NCBI GenBank assembly: GCA_964020155.1
Contig: OZ026567.1
Coordinates: forward strand, 2,224,930 to 2,288,929
Direction: 5' to 3'
Length of the DNA stretch: 64,000 bases
DNA from: Chondrilla cf. caribensis
Taxonomy: Eukaryota; Porifera; Demospongiae; Chondrillida; Chondrillidae
A program made the position numbers and the translations under genes. Positions 25,760-37,500 of this stretch are shown piece by piece. The notes beneath the pieces are model-generated. The model had not been told where the DNA came from and searched no databases. It saw only the letters and a list, made by a program, of their open reading frames with translations. The number at the start of each line of letters is the position of its first letter. Position 1 is the first letter of the stretch.

Positions 25760-28029
25760 CTAGACCCAGGTGTGAGTTACACATTTTGCAATTTTCTTGT
25801 TTGCATCGACAACAACAAAACAAAAGTTCTGGAAATGCTCTGCAGATCCTGGGAAGACCACTTGTCTCCAATCTGCAATAATATTACAGAAAAACATGCA
25901 AGGTAATGATTGAGATAAAAGCAATGATGTCTGCAGGTCCATGTGCATACGGATGAATGTGCCACTCAAATTATTGATCAGCAATTGAACACTGTGGACA
26001 ATAAAAATAGTAACAGTTAATTTTACAAGTGGATAACATCCAGCCTGACTCTGCTATCACCAATCTACATTTCTTTCTCGCCATTAACGATACATTACAG
26101 ACAGGTGAAAAAACACGGATTTCCAATGTATTGGGGTCCTTGAATACACTATAAGCGGGTACATAATCATGGAGTAGATATAGTACATACATACATACAT
26201 AAATACGTGTATATATGTAATAGTCATACCATGCACCTTTCAGCAAAACACATGGGGAATAGACTAGATAGTGGGTACCCTGTGGGCATCTAATGTGTCT
26301 ATTTCCCATATACCCTGATGAACACAACTACAATGAACTTGTATCCTAGCAACAGTAAGACTAGGCGGGGAACTGTTGTGTCACGTTCCCATGACATTAA
26401 TGAAGTGCTAATCAATCAATGCAACCATTAAATTTTTAGGAAGTATCAGACTATAAGCCTGTGAACAGGTGCCAACAGAGAGCTTGATAGACCCCCAGCT
26501 GTGTGTCTACCAGTGTTGTGGTAATGGTAATTGGTAATTGTAATTGGCTGTAATCAATTACACATTTCTAGGTAATTGTAATTGTAATTGAGATTTTATC
26601 ACTGAAGTAATTGTAATGGTAATTGATTACATTCAACTTTTTGTGTAATCGATGCACAATTACACAATTACATGCAATTACATTCGTCCTTGCTCCCCTG
26701 GATATGAAAAGATTTCTACTCAATGAGAGGTATAGTATTATATATTGTTATAAGGTATATGATATACAGTTCTATGTAAGGCAGGTCAAGTTGTTAGCCA
26801 TTGTTGGAGATCAACTCTGGTGACTAAGAAGATGGAAGAATTATTGGGTAAAACAGTAATTGCTAAGAATGAAACATGCTGGGATTCCCAGCTGAAGATG
26901 GTGCGGCAACGCGCTACGTGGTACGGCTATGTGATGTGGATAAGGTTGTGGACAAGAGGGAGTTCCAGTTGAATTGAGAGAACCCCCTTGAGTTTTGGCA
27001 ATTAAAAGCCACTGAATACCCTTTGCTTGCTAAGCTAGCAAGTAAGGTGTTCACTGTGCCTGCAACATCTGCACAGGTGGAACGTGTTTTAAGTCAGGCT
27101 AGCTAAATTTTAAATCCACTAAGATGTCGCATGCTACCTAAGAACTTCTAAACAATACTATTTATGAAAATTAACTCTCATTTTATGTAACTACTATGTA
27201 ATTGTAATTGTAATTGTAATTGCTTAAAGTAGTTGCAATGGTAATTGATTACTTGAAGCTACAGAGTAATGGTAATGGTAATGGGTTCTTGATATAGCCA
27301 AGTAATTGTAATTGTAATTGATTACTTGTGAGCTGTAATTGCCACAACACTGGTGTCTACTGACATAGACACATAGCACCATCTCTGACCTTACCTTGCA
27401 CTGGGAAGCAATACATAGTACTGTTAACCTGTCATAATTCCTATCCAAATATACAGTGCATTTAAGAGCGAGTAATGTAACCTTGATATTTATATTGATA
27501 TTTATTATTATGCATAAATATAATATAATATTATTACTGGGAACTTGAGCATAATAAAGAATTTGGCAGATAATAAAGTGGCAGGTTAGCAAGAATACAT
27601 TGCATACGTATAAGTATACTGTATCCAATATTATGCACATTATATATTCATCCTCACCTGATTAGTTCTCTATACAGTCCTCTTGTCACTTCAAGATAAG
27701 GTTTGACACTGTCTTCATACTGCAATTAAATGAACACATAATAATGTTTGCACCAAGGTATACAGAGACAGCCAACCCCCCTTATTTTAAACAGCTACAA
27801 AGTGTTTGCTATAAGCAAACATTTGCTAGTATAATAAAATAACACTTGATCTTTTTCACTTGTAATTTCCCTTGCAATACTGGGGCTAATGGTTTATTTC
27901 ATTCCTTTCACTTGCTATGTATATCAAGAATTAAACATGTTGCAAGAGAATTGGATAAAAGATGGTTCCACTGTTCTAATTAACCAGCAGTATAAAGAAT
28001 AACATAAATGTACCTGGCATATGTGACCA
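25760..28029 (-). pseudogene. CFAP300: CFAP300 3' fragment, decayed
   Basis: This is the truncated duplicate of the gene at 54470-58165. The penultimate-but-one coding exon, 27719-27658, is intact and encodes YEDSVKPYLEV. The next exon, about 26145-26083, has lost its AG acceptor, and its donor reads GC instead of GT. The last exon has a one-base deletion (GACAAGTGG against GACAAAGTGG) that shifts the frame. Upstream, only the final residues of the next exon remain (about 28015-28029), because roughly 600 bases present in the intact gene are deleted. Exons 1-4 are absent since they lay outside the duplicated unit. A hAT element sits inside it at 26511-27352. It is not expected to make protein. 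Confidence 0.9.
26511..27352 (+). mobile_element. hAT transposon remnant with 8-bp target duplication
   Basis: The ends are CAGTGTTGTGG and CCACAACACTG, flanked by the perfect 8-bp duplication GTGTCTAC at 26503-26510 and 27353-27360. The interior contains long runs of TAATTG words near both ends. At about 26983-27105 a plus-strand frame reads PLEFWQL, then LAKLASKVFTVPATSAQVER, which is the C-terminal dimerisation region of hAT transposases. In-frame stops follow and the rest of the transposase is missing, so it is a dead deletion derivative. The paralogous site near 55150 is empty. Confidence 0.92.
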
Positions 28030-28099
28030 CTAATGAAATTTGTATGAAGGTGAGGATAGGGTTTGGCTGAGTTCGAAACTTTTATATGCATATATTCCA

Positions 28100-28983
28100 A
28101 TTCAGCTAATTCAAAGATGGCAACATACAATTTATCCTTGAATTTGTTAAATCAAACCGATGATATCAATATCCATAATATTGTTGAAAAGGGAGTTGTT
28201 TGGCTAGGTAGCATCTTAGCAAACTAGGTAGCAAACAGCCAGAAAAACAACAAATGGACTTTATAATACTATTATTCATTACGTCACTTAATGTTTTTCA
28301 TACACCACATACCCATCACAAACTGTCACACACTTGTATTTTCATACTGCACACATTCCCTGCAGTCTTACCACTGATGAAGGTAGCAGTCAGCTGCCGA
28401 ACCGTTTGGTGAAATAAAAATTTTTAAGGCTAGTGAAATTCCAATGAACTTATCCATGTCAATAATATAATTATTTATCTTCAAAATATATCATTGCCTA
28501 TATTGGATACATTACTATTCTTAGATAACATAATTAATCTTGTGTTTAATAGACAATGTTACATTGTGACTGGATGGAATCCAATAATCATCTTTGATTT
28601 TATTATTTTCTTTAAGTAACTCAGAAACAGGCAATACCGTCTGGATATCAGTTTCCATACCCACTATTATAATGTTTCCATACTCTCTATCGTCAATATC
28701 TGAAATTGTGTAAATATCAGTGTGTCTGCAGAAAAAACATGGTTTCTATTCAAGGTAGCTGCCCTTATCTTTGACATCGCTTCACTTTTTGCTGTTGTTC
28801 CTGTCCTTTGATCACTGATTTTCTCCTTGATGCTTTGTTGCTTTTTGTGTTGAATTTCACACACATAAATTGCATCTGTTGCCATGGAAACAGCACCTTC
28901 ATGCAACAATTTCATAACCATTGTATAAAGCTTACAAGCATTCACCTGATGTAATGTTTTAAACTTGTTGATATCAACACTTG
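28100..28983. other. Unique filler at the central duplication junction
   Basis: About 880 bases lie between the end of duplication copy 1 and the start of copy 2 and have no partner in the window. A short stretch at about 28375-28430 resembles the 3' region of Penelope-like elements (CTGATGA, a short stem, then a CCGAAC core and TGAAATAAA). A minus-strand frame at about 28945-28667 opens right after an AG acceptor and runs about 90 residues, but I recognise no family in it. Confidence 0.6.
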
Positions 28984-29035
28984 CAATACAGGCATTACTT
29001 TTATTATGATGCTACACATTTGTATGTATACACAG

Positions 29036-29913
29036 ATTATCACTGCCTTCAACAAACAAAGAGGCTACATACAATCCCCTCCTACTGAATGTCCGAGGCA
29101 ATTCTATAAACTAATGATTGATTGTTGGTATGTGAGCTGCATGTATTATACGAAATATAATAATAGTTACTGTATGTTCATGTAGTAGCAATGAATGTTT
29201 TAAATTATATGAGCCACACGACCAAGTGATCAATTAATTTTTACTGCACATGGTATCCTAGATTCAATTGAATTTTATGTATGACTCACCAAAAGATAAC
29301 CACAATTGCACTGCCATATGTTACAGCAGCATAGGTATTACAACTAAAGCAATGTTGGGAGCAATGAATCCTCATTAATCCACCACTGTTCCAATTCTTT
29401 TTTTAAAAACATGATGTTGGATAAAAGGGTTACCTGATAAAGTGGTGGAGGATTCACGATAAATCATTGTGATTGGTAACTCCAGTCCTCTTCTTGCTGT
29501 GGCAGCAGCAGCACTGTGCATGGTACACCTTATCTGCTGTATAAGCAATAAGTGTTATACATATTTTTATACTGTTCCAGCACTTATTGCTTCTGAAATA
29601 TGGTGCAAAATCTTGGTATCCACAATCATCTAATGCTATTAAAAATATACCTTATTTTACTGTTTTGAAGATAACATTAATTTTGTAATGCGGTATTGTT
29701 ATCATTAGGAATTTTGACCACCATGGTCGACCTTCATTCGATGACATCTTAGCAATGCTACAAGCCTTACAGAATGATCCTGACCTACTGGATGTGCCCC
29801 AAGTGGATGCAGACAAGACAGCAAACCCCACTGCCATCAAACAGCTTGGTGGCGAACTAGAGCTAGCTGTGGATCTGTACAGAGATCTACAGGGATTTTA
29901 TGTACAGTGCTGA
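29036..29913 (+). pseudogene. Orphan last two exons of the receptor tyrosine kinase
   Basis: Exon 29036-29127 matches kinase exon 5370-5461, and exon 29709-29913 matches 6098-6302. Lengths (92 and 205 bases), splice sites and phase are all kept, and the frame is open to a TGA stop where the parent has TAA. Only the extreme C-lobe and the C-terminal tail are encoded, so no kinase activity is possible on their own. The missing exons lay outside the duplicated unit. The exons are either unused relics or could be spliced to an upstream transcript; the sequence does not say which. Confidence 0.85.
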
Positions 29914-31556
29914 GGACCCAAAGAAGTAGACAAGAGCCTGAATACTTTGAGCGTTTATGTTGTAAACGTGCACAATACATCATATCAATAATGCACATCC
30001 GTCATCGTAATCACATTTGTTTACATTTAGATTCAGTAACACGTTATTATTGCAACAATCAAATTTGTAATCAAATAACATTGAATATCACTAATCTGAG
30101 CCAAAGCCTAACTAAGTTCTCGAGTTTATTCGATAATCTCTATTACTGGTGTAAGCATGCTGTACAATGCGCGTTTGGAATCTTTCGTCTTCAACGCGCC
30201 AGATAACTGGCTTAAAACGTTTAAGGGTTAACTGTGAGAAGAACGCGAGATCCAGGAGACAATTGCAAAGGCTTGTGAAGCGGCCCCCGATGAAGTTTGG
30301 TTGATTTGGTTGTGTCGATTAAACGCCCTGAGCGAGACACCCATAAGGGCGTTAGTTTTGTTTTGGTCACCCTTGTCGCGTGTTTTCCTGCAGCCACGGC
30401 CCACTGCGTGCCCCGCCCTATTCTTTGCTGATGGGTCTCAGGTTGCGTAGTATAGAGTATCTATGGTCTCAGGGAGGTCAGAACTGAACTACAGGTAAGA
30501 AATTGAAGAATCTTGCTTTGTAAATCATCAAATTATACTAACTTGTAAATAACCTGATCTAGAGTCCTAATAATATCTACTAATAGCGGTATTACTCCAG
30601 TTGAGTTTCGCTAGAGCACATTCAGGTGCAACAGAGAAAATTTTAAGCCACCCGAACTCTAACTATCTGAATATTCGGCTATTGATTCCAATTTATGTCA
30701 GTGATATTGCCATGTGTCGCGTGGCCTACATCGGGGTGGAAAAGGCAGGGTCGGCTACGCCAGACTAGGTGTAGGCATCTCTACCCTCGATAAAATTCCT
30801 AATGCCATGGTATTGTTGATGCTTCAAACTATCGAAACCTATAGGTACAGACGCTAACAATAGCCTCATTCAGCGAATCTGTCGTTGTTCTCTTTCACGA
30901 GTATCTCGCGTTGCCAATTACCAGATCCGTGGCATTGGCTAATGACACGGATCTAGCTGGTAAATCGTCATGGCGAAGCGAGACTAGAATATAGATTCTA
31001 CGTTATGTACTAAAGAGTACATGTCTATGATATTATATACGTATTTGTATGGAGTGTCTCCAGATATGATACAACGCTAGCTTGCTTTCGTTTCCCGACG
31101 TGACAGTGCGGACACTTAAAATTCGGGGTTAACTGATCACAGATTATCCTACATCCGCTCGCTGGAGACCACTAACAGAGAATGTGGCGTTTTGCACCAG
31201 ATCTTACAGTAACTCCAGCCTCTGGTGTAGGAAGCAATCAGAAAAAGGGGCTGGCCACGCAATACTACCATACGTAGAGGATTGACCGTGCAGTAGACAC
31301 TTGAACATAGGTTAATATCATCTGTGTTCATAGGTGCCTGTCCCACCTCTGGTACTCTGGTGTCTCGAATTGCCCCATGTTACCATGTGGCCTAATTAAC
31401 ACAGGACATACTGTCCAGCACACTTTACATTGATGCTGGATCATGGAAAATTAGATTATAGTAAAATAAATCTACTTCTGAATCACATACAATGAGTAAT
31501 AATTGTATATTTTTTATCTTGTGCAGACACAGCATAATTTGACTGGTAGGACCGCT
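29914..31556. promoter_or_regulatory. Spacer upstream of receptor B, paralogue of 6303-7971
   Basis: This matches the spacer before receptor A, including the GC-richer block and the hairpin AAACGCCCT at 30321-30329 with AGGGCGTTA at 30346-30354. The splice acceptor just before the receptor ATG is also kept (TTGTGCAG). It probably carries the promoter and a 5' untranslated exon of receptor B. No coding exon was seen. Confidence 0.4.
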
Positions 31557-34500
31557 ATGCTAGTGGATGTTGTATGCAGTTTTATCTTAACGGCCATCCT
31601 AATTGCTGCTCCAAAAACTGAAGCAGCATGTACGTGTCCTTCCACCGGATGTCCAAACAGAGGAAGTGAAGGGTAAGTTAGATGCCCTGCCTGATGTCAG
31701 TAATTGAAACATGGAATACTATAATATCGAATGGGACTGTATATATAAAATACAAACAGAGAGTTTTTAATAAATATCACAGCACGTAACAACATTCCTG
31801 GTAAAAAGTATGCATCACAGTCATGTTCGCCTATGAGCCTGAAGCCCTTTCAATAAATGACACTATTGTCATGTAGGAGATTTTGCTGTCACCTATCCAA
31901 CCATAGATTATGAAAGTCTTTTGTCATCCATGGGGGACTTCATGTATGTAAACACACATGTATAACAGCTGTAAAGTTGATTCACACATAGAATACCTAT
32001 CCTAACCATGCAGGTACTGTAAACTTTCTCCTATGATTTTAACTGTTGTTATTCTGAATCAACTGTGTTGTACTTCCAATTCTACAGCGTGTGTGGCTAC
32101 TTGTACTACAGTTCACAAAGCTACCAAGGAATTGTTTATTATACTACACCAAACTATGGCAGTCAGAGTTATGGATGCAGCTGCTTCTGGGGATTCTGTT
32201 TTAGCACATGCTACCGTAGAACAACTAGGTAGGTGACTTGTTGGTATACTCCCCTTGGCACAATTGTAAATCAAGAGGCTAGGTACATGTCATCATCTGT
32301 GTAATACATCTTTATCACTAATTTTGTCAAAATTCTCGTTAGCCTCTGCTTCATCTGCCAAGCCTTTTAATCCACCACAATTTCACACATAACCAATATA
32401 ATATTATACAAGTATTAGTGAACATCCAGTCAATTAAAATAAATCAATATTCAGCCAAACTTGATAATCCCCATATTTTTATAAATCAAATTGTAGCACA
32501 TTAACAAGAATTCACTGTTACGTTCAATGGTCTCTCCTGAATTACTACATGAATTTCGTCTTCAATTTTCTTACAGCTATAGGACGTCATTCTACTACAC
32601 AACCCGTTACGAACGGATCAGTAGATGTGGAGAATCCTGTTGTAGTGGTCATCAGGCTGACTCAAGCAATCCATTGACTTGTGTCCGTAAGTCAATTCTC
32701 AACACATTTACAGAATATTGATAAATTTTATTGATAATGCTGAAATTGTTTCACAGCTGTGTGCAGTGGAGGGTGTGCCAATGGTGGAACATGTATTGAT
32801 CCTGACTTATGTCAATGTGTGGAAGGATGGACTGGAGCAAACTGTGGAGAAGGTAACTTCTACAACTGTTCTCCATACTATATAACTGTATGCCATCAAA
32901 TTTACATTGATGTTGTAGATATAAATGAGTGCAGCTCAAATAATGGAGGATGCTCTGATCAATGTGTCAATACTCCTGGTTCGTACTCTTGTCAGTGCAG
33001 GCAATATGCCACACTGGGGAGTGACGGTCACACCTGTACATGTCCCAGTGTTGGATTCATTCAAAATGACGTAACAACTACATGTGATGGTCAGTTATCA
33101 TATTATGTACATGTGCGTATGTACGCATGTGAATGAGAAATTACCGTGCATATATATAGACACACACTGTTATGTACATAAATGCATACTGTAACAAAAG
33201 ATAGTGTGTATTTGTCTACACTTAGATATTGATGAATGTGGCACAAACAATGGTGGCTGTGACCACAACTGCTACAACTCTCCTGGCAGCTACTCTTGCG
33301 GTTGCAATGAAGGCTATGAAGTACATGATGACCTGCATCAATGCCTACGTGAGTATAATGTAGTATAATATGCTGTATACTGCATATACTGTAGACAGTG
33401 GAAGAGGTGGAAGCAATAAGCTGAGCAGAGAAAGGGGAAACCTGGGAACTGAAGGAATTGGTATTAACAAGGGGAACCAGGGTTAGTCTCATGTAGCCAA
33501 ACCTCACATGGCCTATATTTTAAAATGGCTGCCTCCAACTTCACTTGATCGGATTGAACTATGTCGGACTAAGTGGGTGGGACTAGCTCCCTCAACGTTT
33601 CATAATGTTAACTCCAATACAAAGAACTAAAATAAAGTGTCTGTATAATGTTCATTATGCTGTATGAACCGACATGTACGTAGTTTACAGCCTTGTCATG
33701 TACAAGTTTGCATAAGTTTGCAATTTTCATTTGGGAGAATGCAAGGTGAAATGATGGAGGAGTAACTAGAACTATCTTCCACGTTGATATCATCAATGTG
33801 GTGGACAGAACACAAAGGAATATAGGTGCCTAGCATACTGTCCAAAAATATTGTGTTTGGTGTTCCACTAGCACTGGTAATACTGTATGCATGCATACTT
33901 TTTCGGTGTGCCACGTATAAATTGAATCATGTCCATTTCTTGTTATCCGCAGCCATCTGTACAGGAGGCTGCATGAATGGTGGAACCTGTGTGGCTCCAG
34001 AGACATGTGATTGTGTCACAGGCTGGACTGGAACATACTGTGAAAATGGTTTGTTTTTGCAACTTTATTGATAATGTGTATTATTAATATTATGTACATA
34101 AACTACAGCCGTACATGATTCAAACTAATCAATACAATCTTATCCTTATCAGACATTGATGAGTGTTCTCTTGGTACAAGTGGATGTGATCAGAATTGTC
34201 ACAACTCTGCTGGTGGATATTCCTGTTCATGTAATAATGGATACACCCTTGAAGGTGACGGACACAGCTGTGCAGGTGGGTATTGTCTGTACATCCATTC
34301 ATATTTACAACCAAATTATTGTTCGCTACAGTTGACATTTAAGATATACTTACTTGTACCCTTACATCAGCACCCACTTTGAAAGTATAGAATACACAGG
34401 TTATGTTGGTTAAATCAGGCCATGCATGATCTGAACACATGTACATTGACCACCAGGATACCAATCTATGAAAAAAGTCAATTTTATCAGTATTGTAAAT

Positions 34501-37500
34501 ATTGTAAAGTGCCATTCTAACTCTTATTGTTCTTTGTGGTTTGCAACTCAACAATAGTTCTGGAGGTATAGAATGCATGGACATGTACATAGACCACTGG
34601 TGCAGTCACCACATGCATGGCCTGACCAACAGAAATCGTGCATCATGGTATAATAACAATAGGTCTTGAAGTTTATTATCTGCGTTTGGCAATTATTATT
34701 GTTCCCAATTATTGTCTAATTTATGTCAAAAGGACATTTCCCTGAGCCTATATACCCCCAATACATAGTCTGGATTAGGAAGTAGTAGTGTGACCACTTA
34801 ACCAAACTGTACCTGTCTGTGCACACTGTGAAGAATATTACCAACATCTCTCAATTACAGTTACATGCTCTAACATGTACATAGTCTGGAATACCTCTAT
34901 TGATTTGCACACAAACAATCAATATTTTCAATTTAATCTGTACCAATAGCATTCATAAGAAATACAAATACTTTATATACCTTTTCCAGATATCAATGAA
35001 TGTCTTAATAACAATGGAAGATGTGATCACACATGTAACAATACGATTGGAAGCTATTACTGTAATTGCAGACCAGGGTACACTCTACAGGAGGATGGCC
35101 TGACCTGTGTTGGTGAGTCAGCAATCACATTATTAGAGTTTACATAAGTTTCTTATTTGATGGTATTCATGACACCATGAATGCCATTATAACCAGGAAT
35201 ATTCATTTTGCTAAGAATAGTATGTAACTACTTTTAACCCTTCTGCTGACTACACACGTAGGGGAATAACAAAAATTATCGCATGATGACATCATACTTC
35301 AAAGGGACCGGTATGCTGGTATTTGCCGTACTTGCACTGCAGTGCAGTATTTCTTAAGCGCCCCTCCTTATATGGCCATGCTAATCAACACTTTCAAAGG
35401 TATGATAGGGATTCATTGCTGTGTGAGTATCCATGAGTAACGAGAGTTATTGAGCGTAATCACAGCTAATAATTCAATAAATAAAACACAGGACGTTTCG
35501 ATCCGTAGATCTTCTTCAGCTGTATACAAAACTTAGCATGCAACTCATTAAATACTAAGAGGGTGACAGGTGTGAGGCGGGAAAGGATGTAATGACGTCA
35601 GAATGATAAATAAATATATGAATAAAATTAACGTTGTCGAGAGTCAGTGGGTTTGTCCAATAAAGGTAGCCAGGAGGGATTGATGGCTAATCCACAGTCC
35701 AGGTTGGATGATTGTTGCTGTTGGTGGATGTGTAGTGCTTCTAATACTCTCCTCTTCCAGTAATGCTCCTCTGTTGCCCTTGTTTTAGCAGCATCCCAGT
35801 CTACTTGGTGTTGGAGGTTCCAGGCGTGGACTGCAATGCCATTGTTGGTGTCATGCTTCTTTACTGCATTCTTGTGTTCACTAAGGCGTTTCTCTAAGGT
35901 TCTGCTGGTTTCTCCAATGTAGACGCTGTCACAGTCCCTGCACGGGACTTCATAAACTACTCCTTTCTTCTTTTTGTCCTCTCTAGGTTGTTTTACATTC
36001 ACTAGGGCACTTCTGAGGGTATTGTTGGATTTATAGACAGTCTTAATTCCCAGTGGACGGCATATTCTATCAATTCTCTCACTTATACCGGAGATGTAAG
36101 GGAGGAAGAGTTTGGGTGGTGTCTCATCAGTTGGGGGCTCAGTGGTGGATGTAGGTCTGGGTCTAGGTCTGAGGTTCCTCTTCACTACGGCGTTAGGGTA
36201 ACCATTGGCCTTGAACACTCGTTGCAGGTGGTTGATCTCCTGCCATCGCGTGCTGTCATCACAGACTTTCTCTGCCCTGTTTTTCAGACATTGGATGATA
36301 CCTCTTTTGGTCTTGGCTGGGTGGTTGGAATCAAAGTTGAGGTATCGATCCGTGTGTGTTCTTTTTCGGAAAACTGAGGTGTGGATCTTTGTCCCTTCTC
36401 TCTTAAGTTGTACGTCTAGGAAGGCAATTTTGCCCTCTGCCTCTCTCTCCACTGTGAACTGGATGGATGGATTCTGCCTGTTAAGATGTTGGTGGAATTC
36501 TTCCAGTAGTTGATCCCCATGGGGCCAGATGACAAAGACGTCGTCAACATACCTGTGCCACATCTTAGGTTTCTTGGAGGAGGTGTCCAGAGCACGTGTC
36601 TCAAAGTTCTCCATGAAGACGTTGGCTACAATAGGTGAGAGGGGGGAACCCATTGCTGCCCCTTCTACCTGCTCATAGAAGGACTCACCAAACTGAAAGT
36701 AGGTTGACTTCAGACAAAGTTCCACTAGGGCGCAGAGGTCGGGGATGGGGATGCTTGTTCTATCCTTCAAGGTGTCGTCCTGCTGCAGTCGTTGGGAGAT
36801 GACATGGAGAGCCTCATCCACTGGTATTTTTGTAAACAGACTGACTACGTCAAAGCTAGCCATGATGTCAGTCTCCTGAAAGGAGATATGGTGGATCTGG
36901 TTCGTGAAATCAGCGGAGTTCCTCACATGAGAGGGACTTTTGCCAGCTAGTGGAGATAGGATCCTGGCTAACTCTTTTGCTAGTCTGTGAGTAGGAGACC
37001 CTATGGCTGCTACGATCGGTCGGAGGGGTATCCCTTCTTTGTGTATTTTTGGTAGTCCGTAGATTTGGGGGGGTGCCGAGAATTGATGGGCCAGGGACAG
37101 GCGCTTCTTGCTGGTGATGTATCCTTTGTTCTCACACTCTTTCAGGGCGGTGGAGATCTTGGTTTCAACCTTGCTTGTGGGATTTCTCTTGACCTTCTTG
37201 TAGGCATTGTCTTCCAGGAGACTCTCCATCTTGTTCACATAGTCTGTCCGGTCCAAGACAACCGTTGCATTTCCTTTATCAGCTGGTAGAATGACAATGT
37301 TATGGTCTTCTCGTAAGCTCTTCACCGATTTGTGCAGTTCCTTGCTGAGGTTACTCTTGGGTGGCTTGGCCGTGCTTAAGATGGAGCTCATCTTGTGCCT
37401 CAATAGTTGTGCTGTATCGGTATTGAGTTGGCTGGCTGTGGCTTCTGTGGCTGCTATGATCTCGAGGGTTGGGATCTGTTTTGGGGTGACAGCAAAGTTA

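Larger units (their letters stand above)
5318..28100 (+). repeat. Segmental duplication, copy 1
   Basis: From about 5318 the sequence reappears from about 28984 in the same order and orientation: two kinase exons, the spacer, the complete receptor gene, and the 3' half of CFAP300 on the opposite strand. Homology ends near 28100 here and near 56560 in copy 2. The copies match at exon ends and across most introns, with indels that are mostly mobile elements. Boundaries are by eye, good to tens of bases. Confidence 0.9.
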
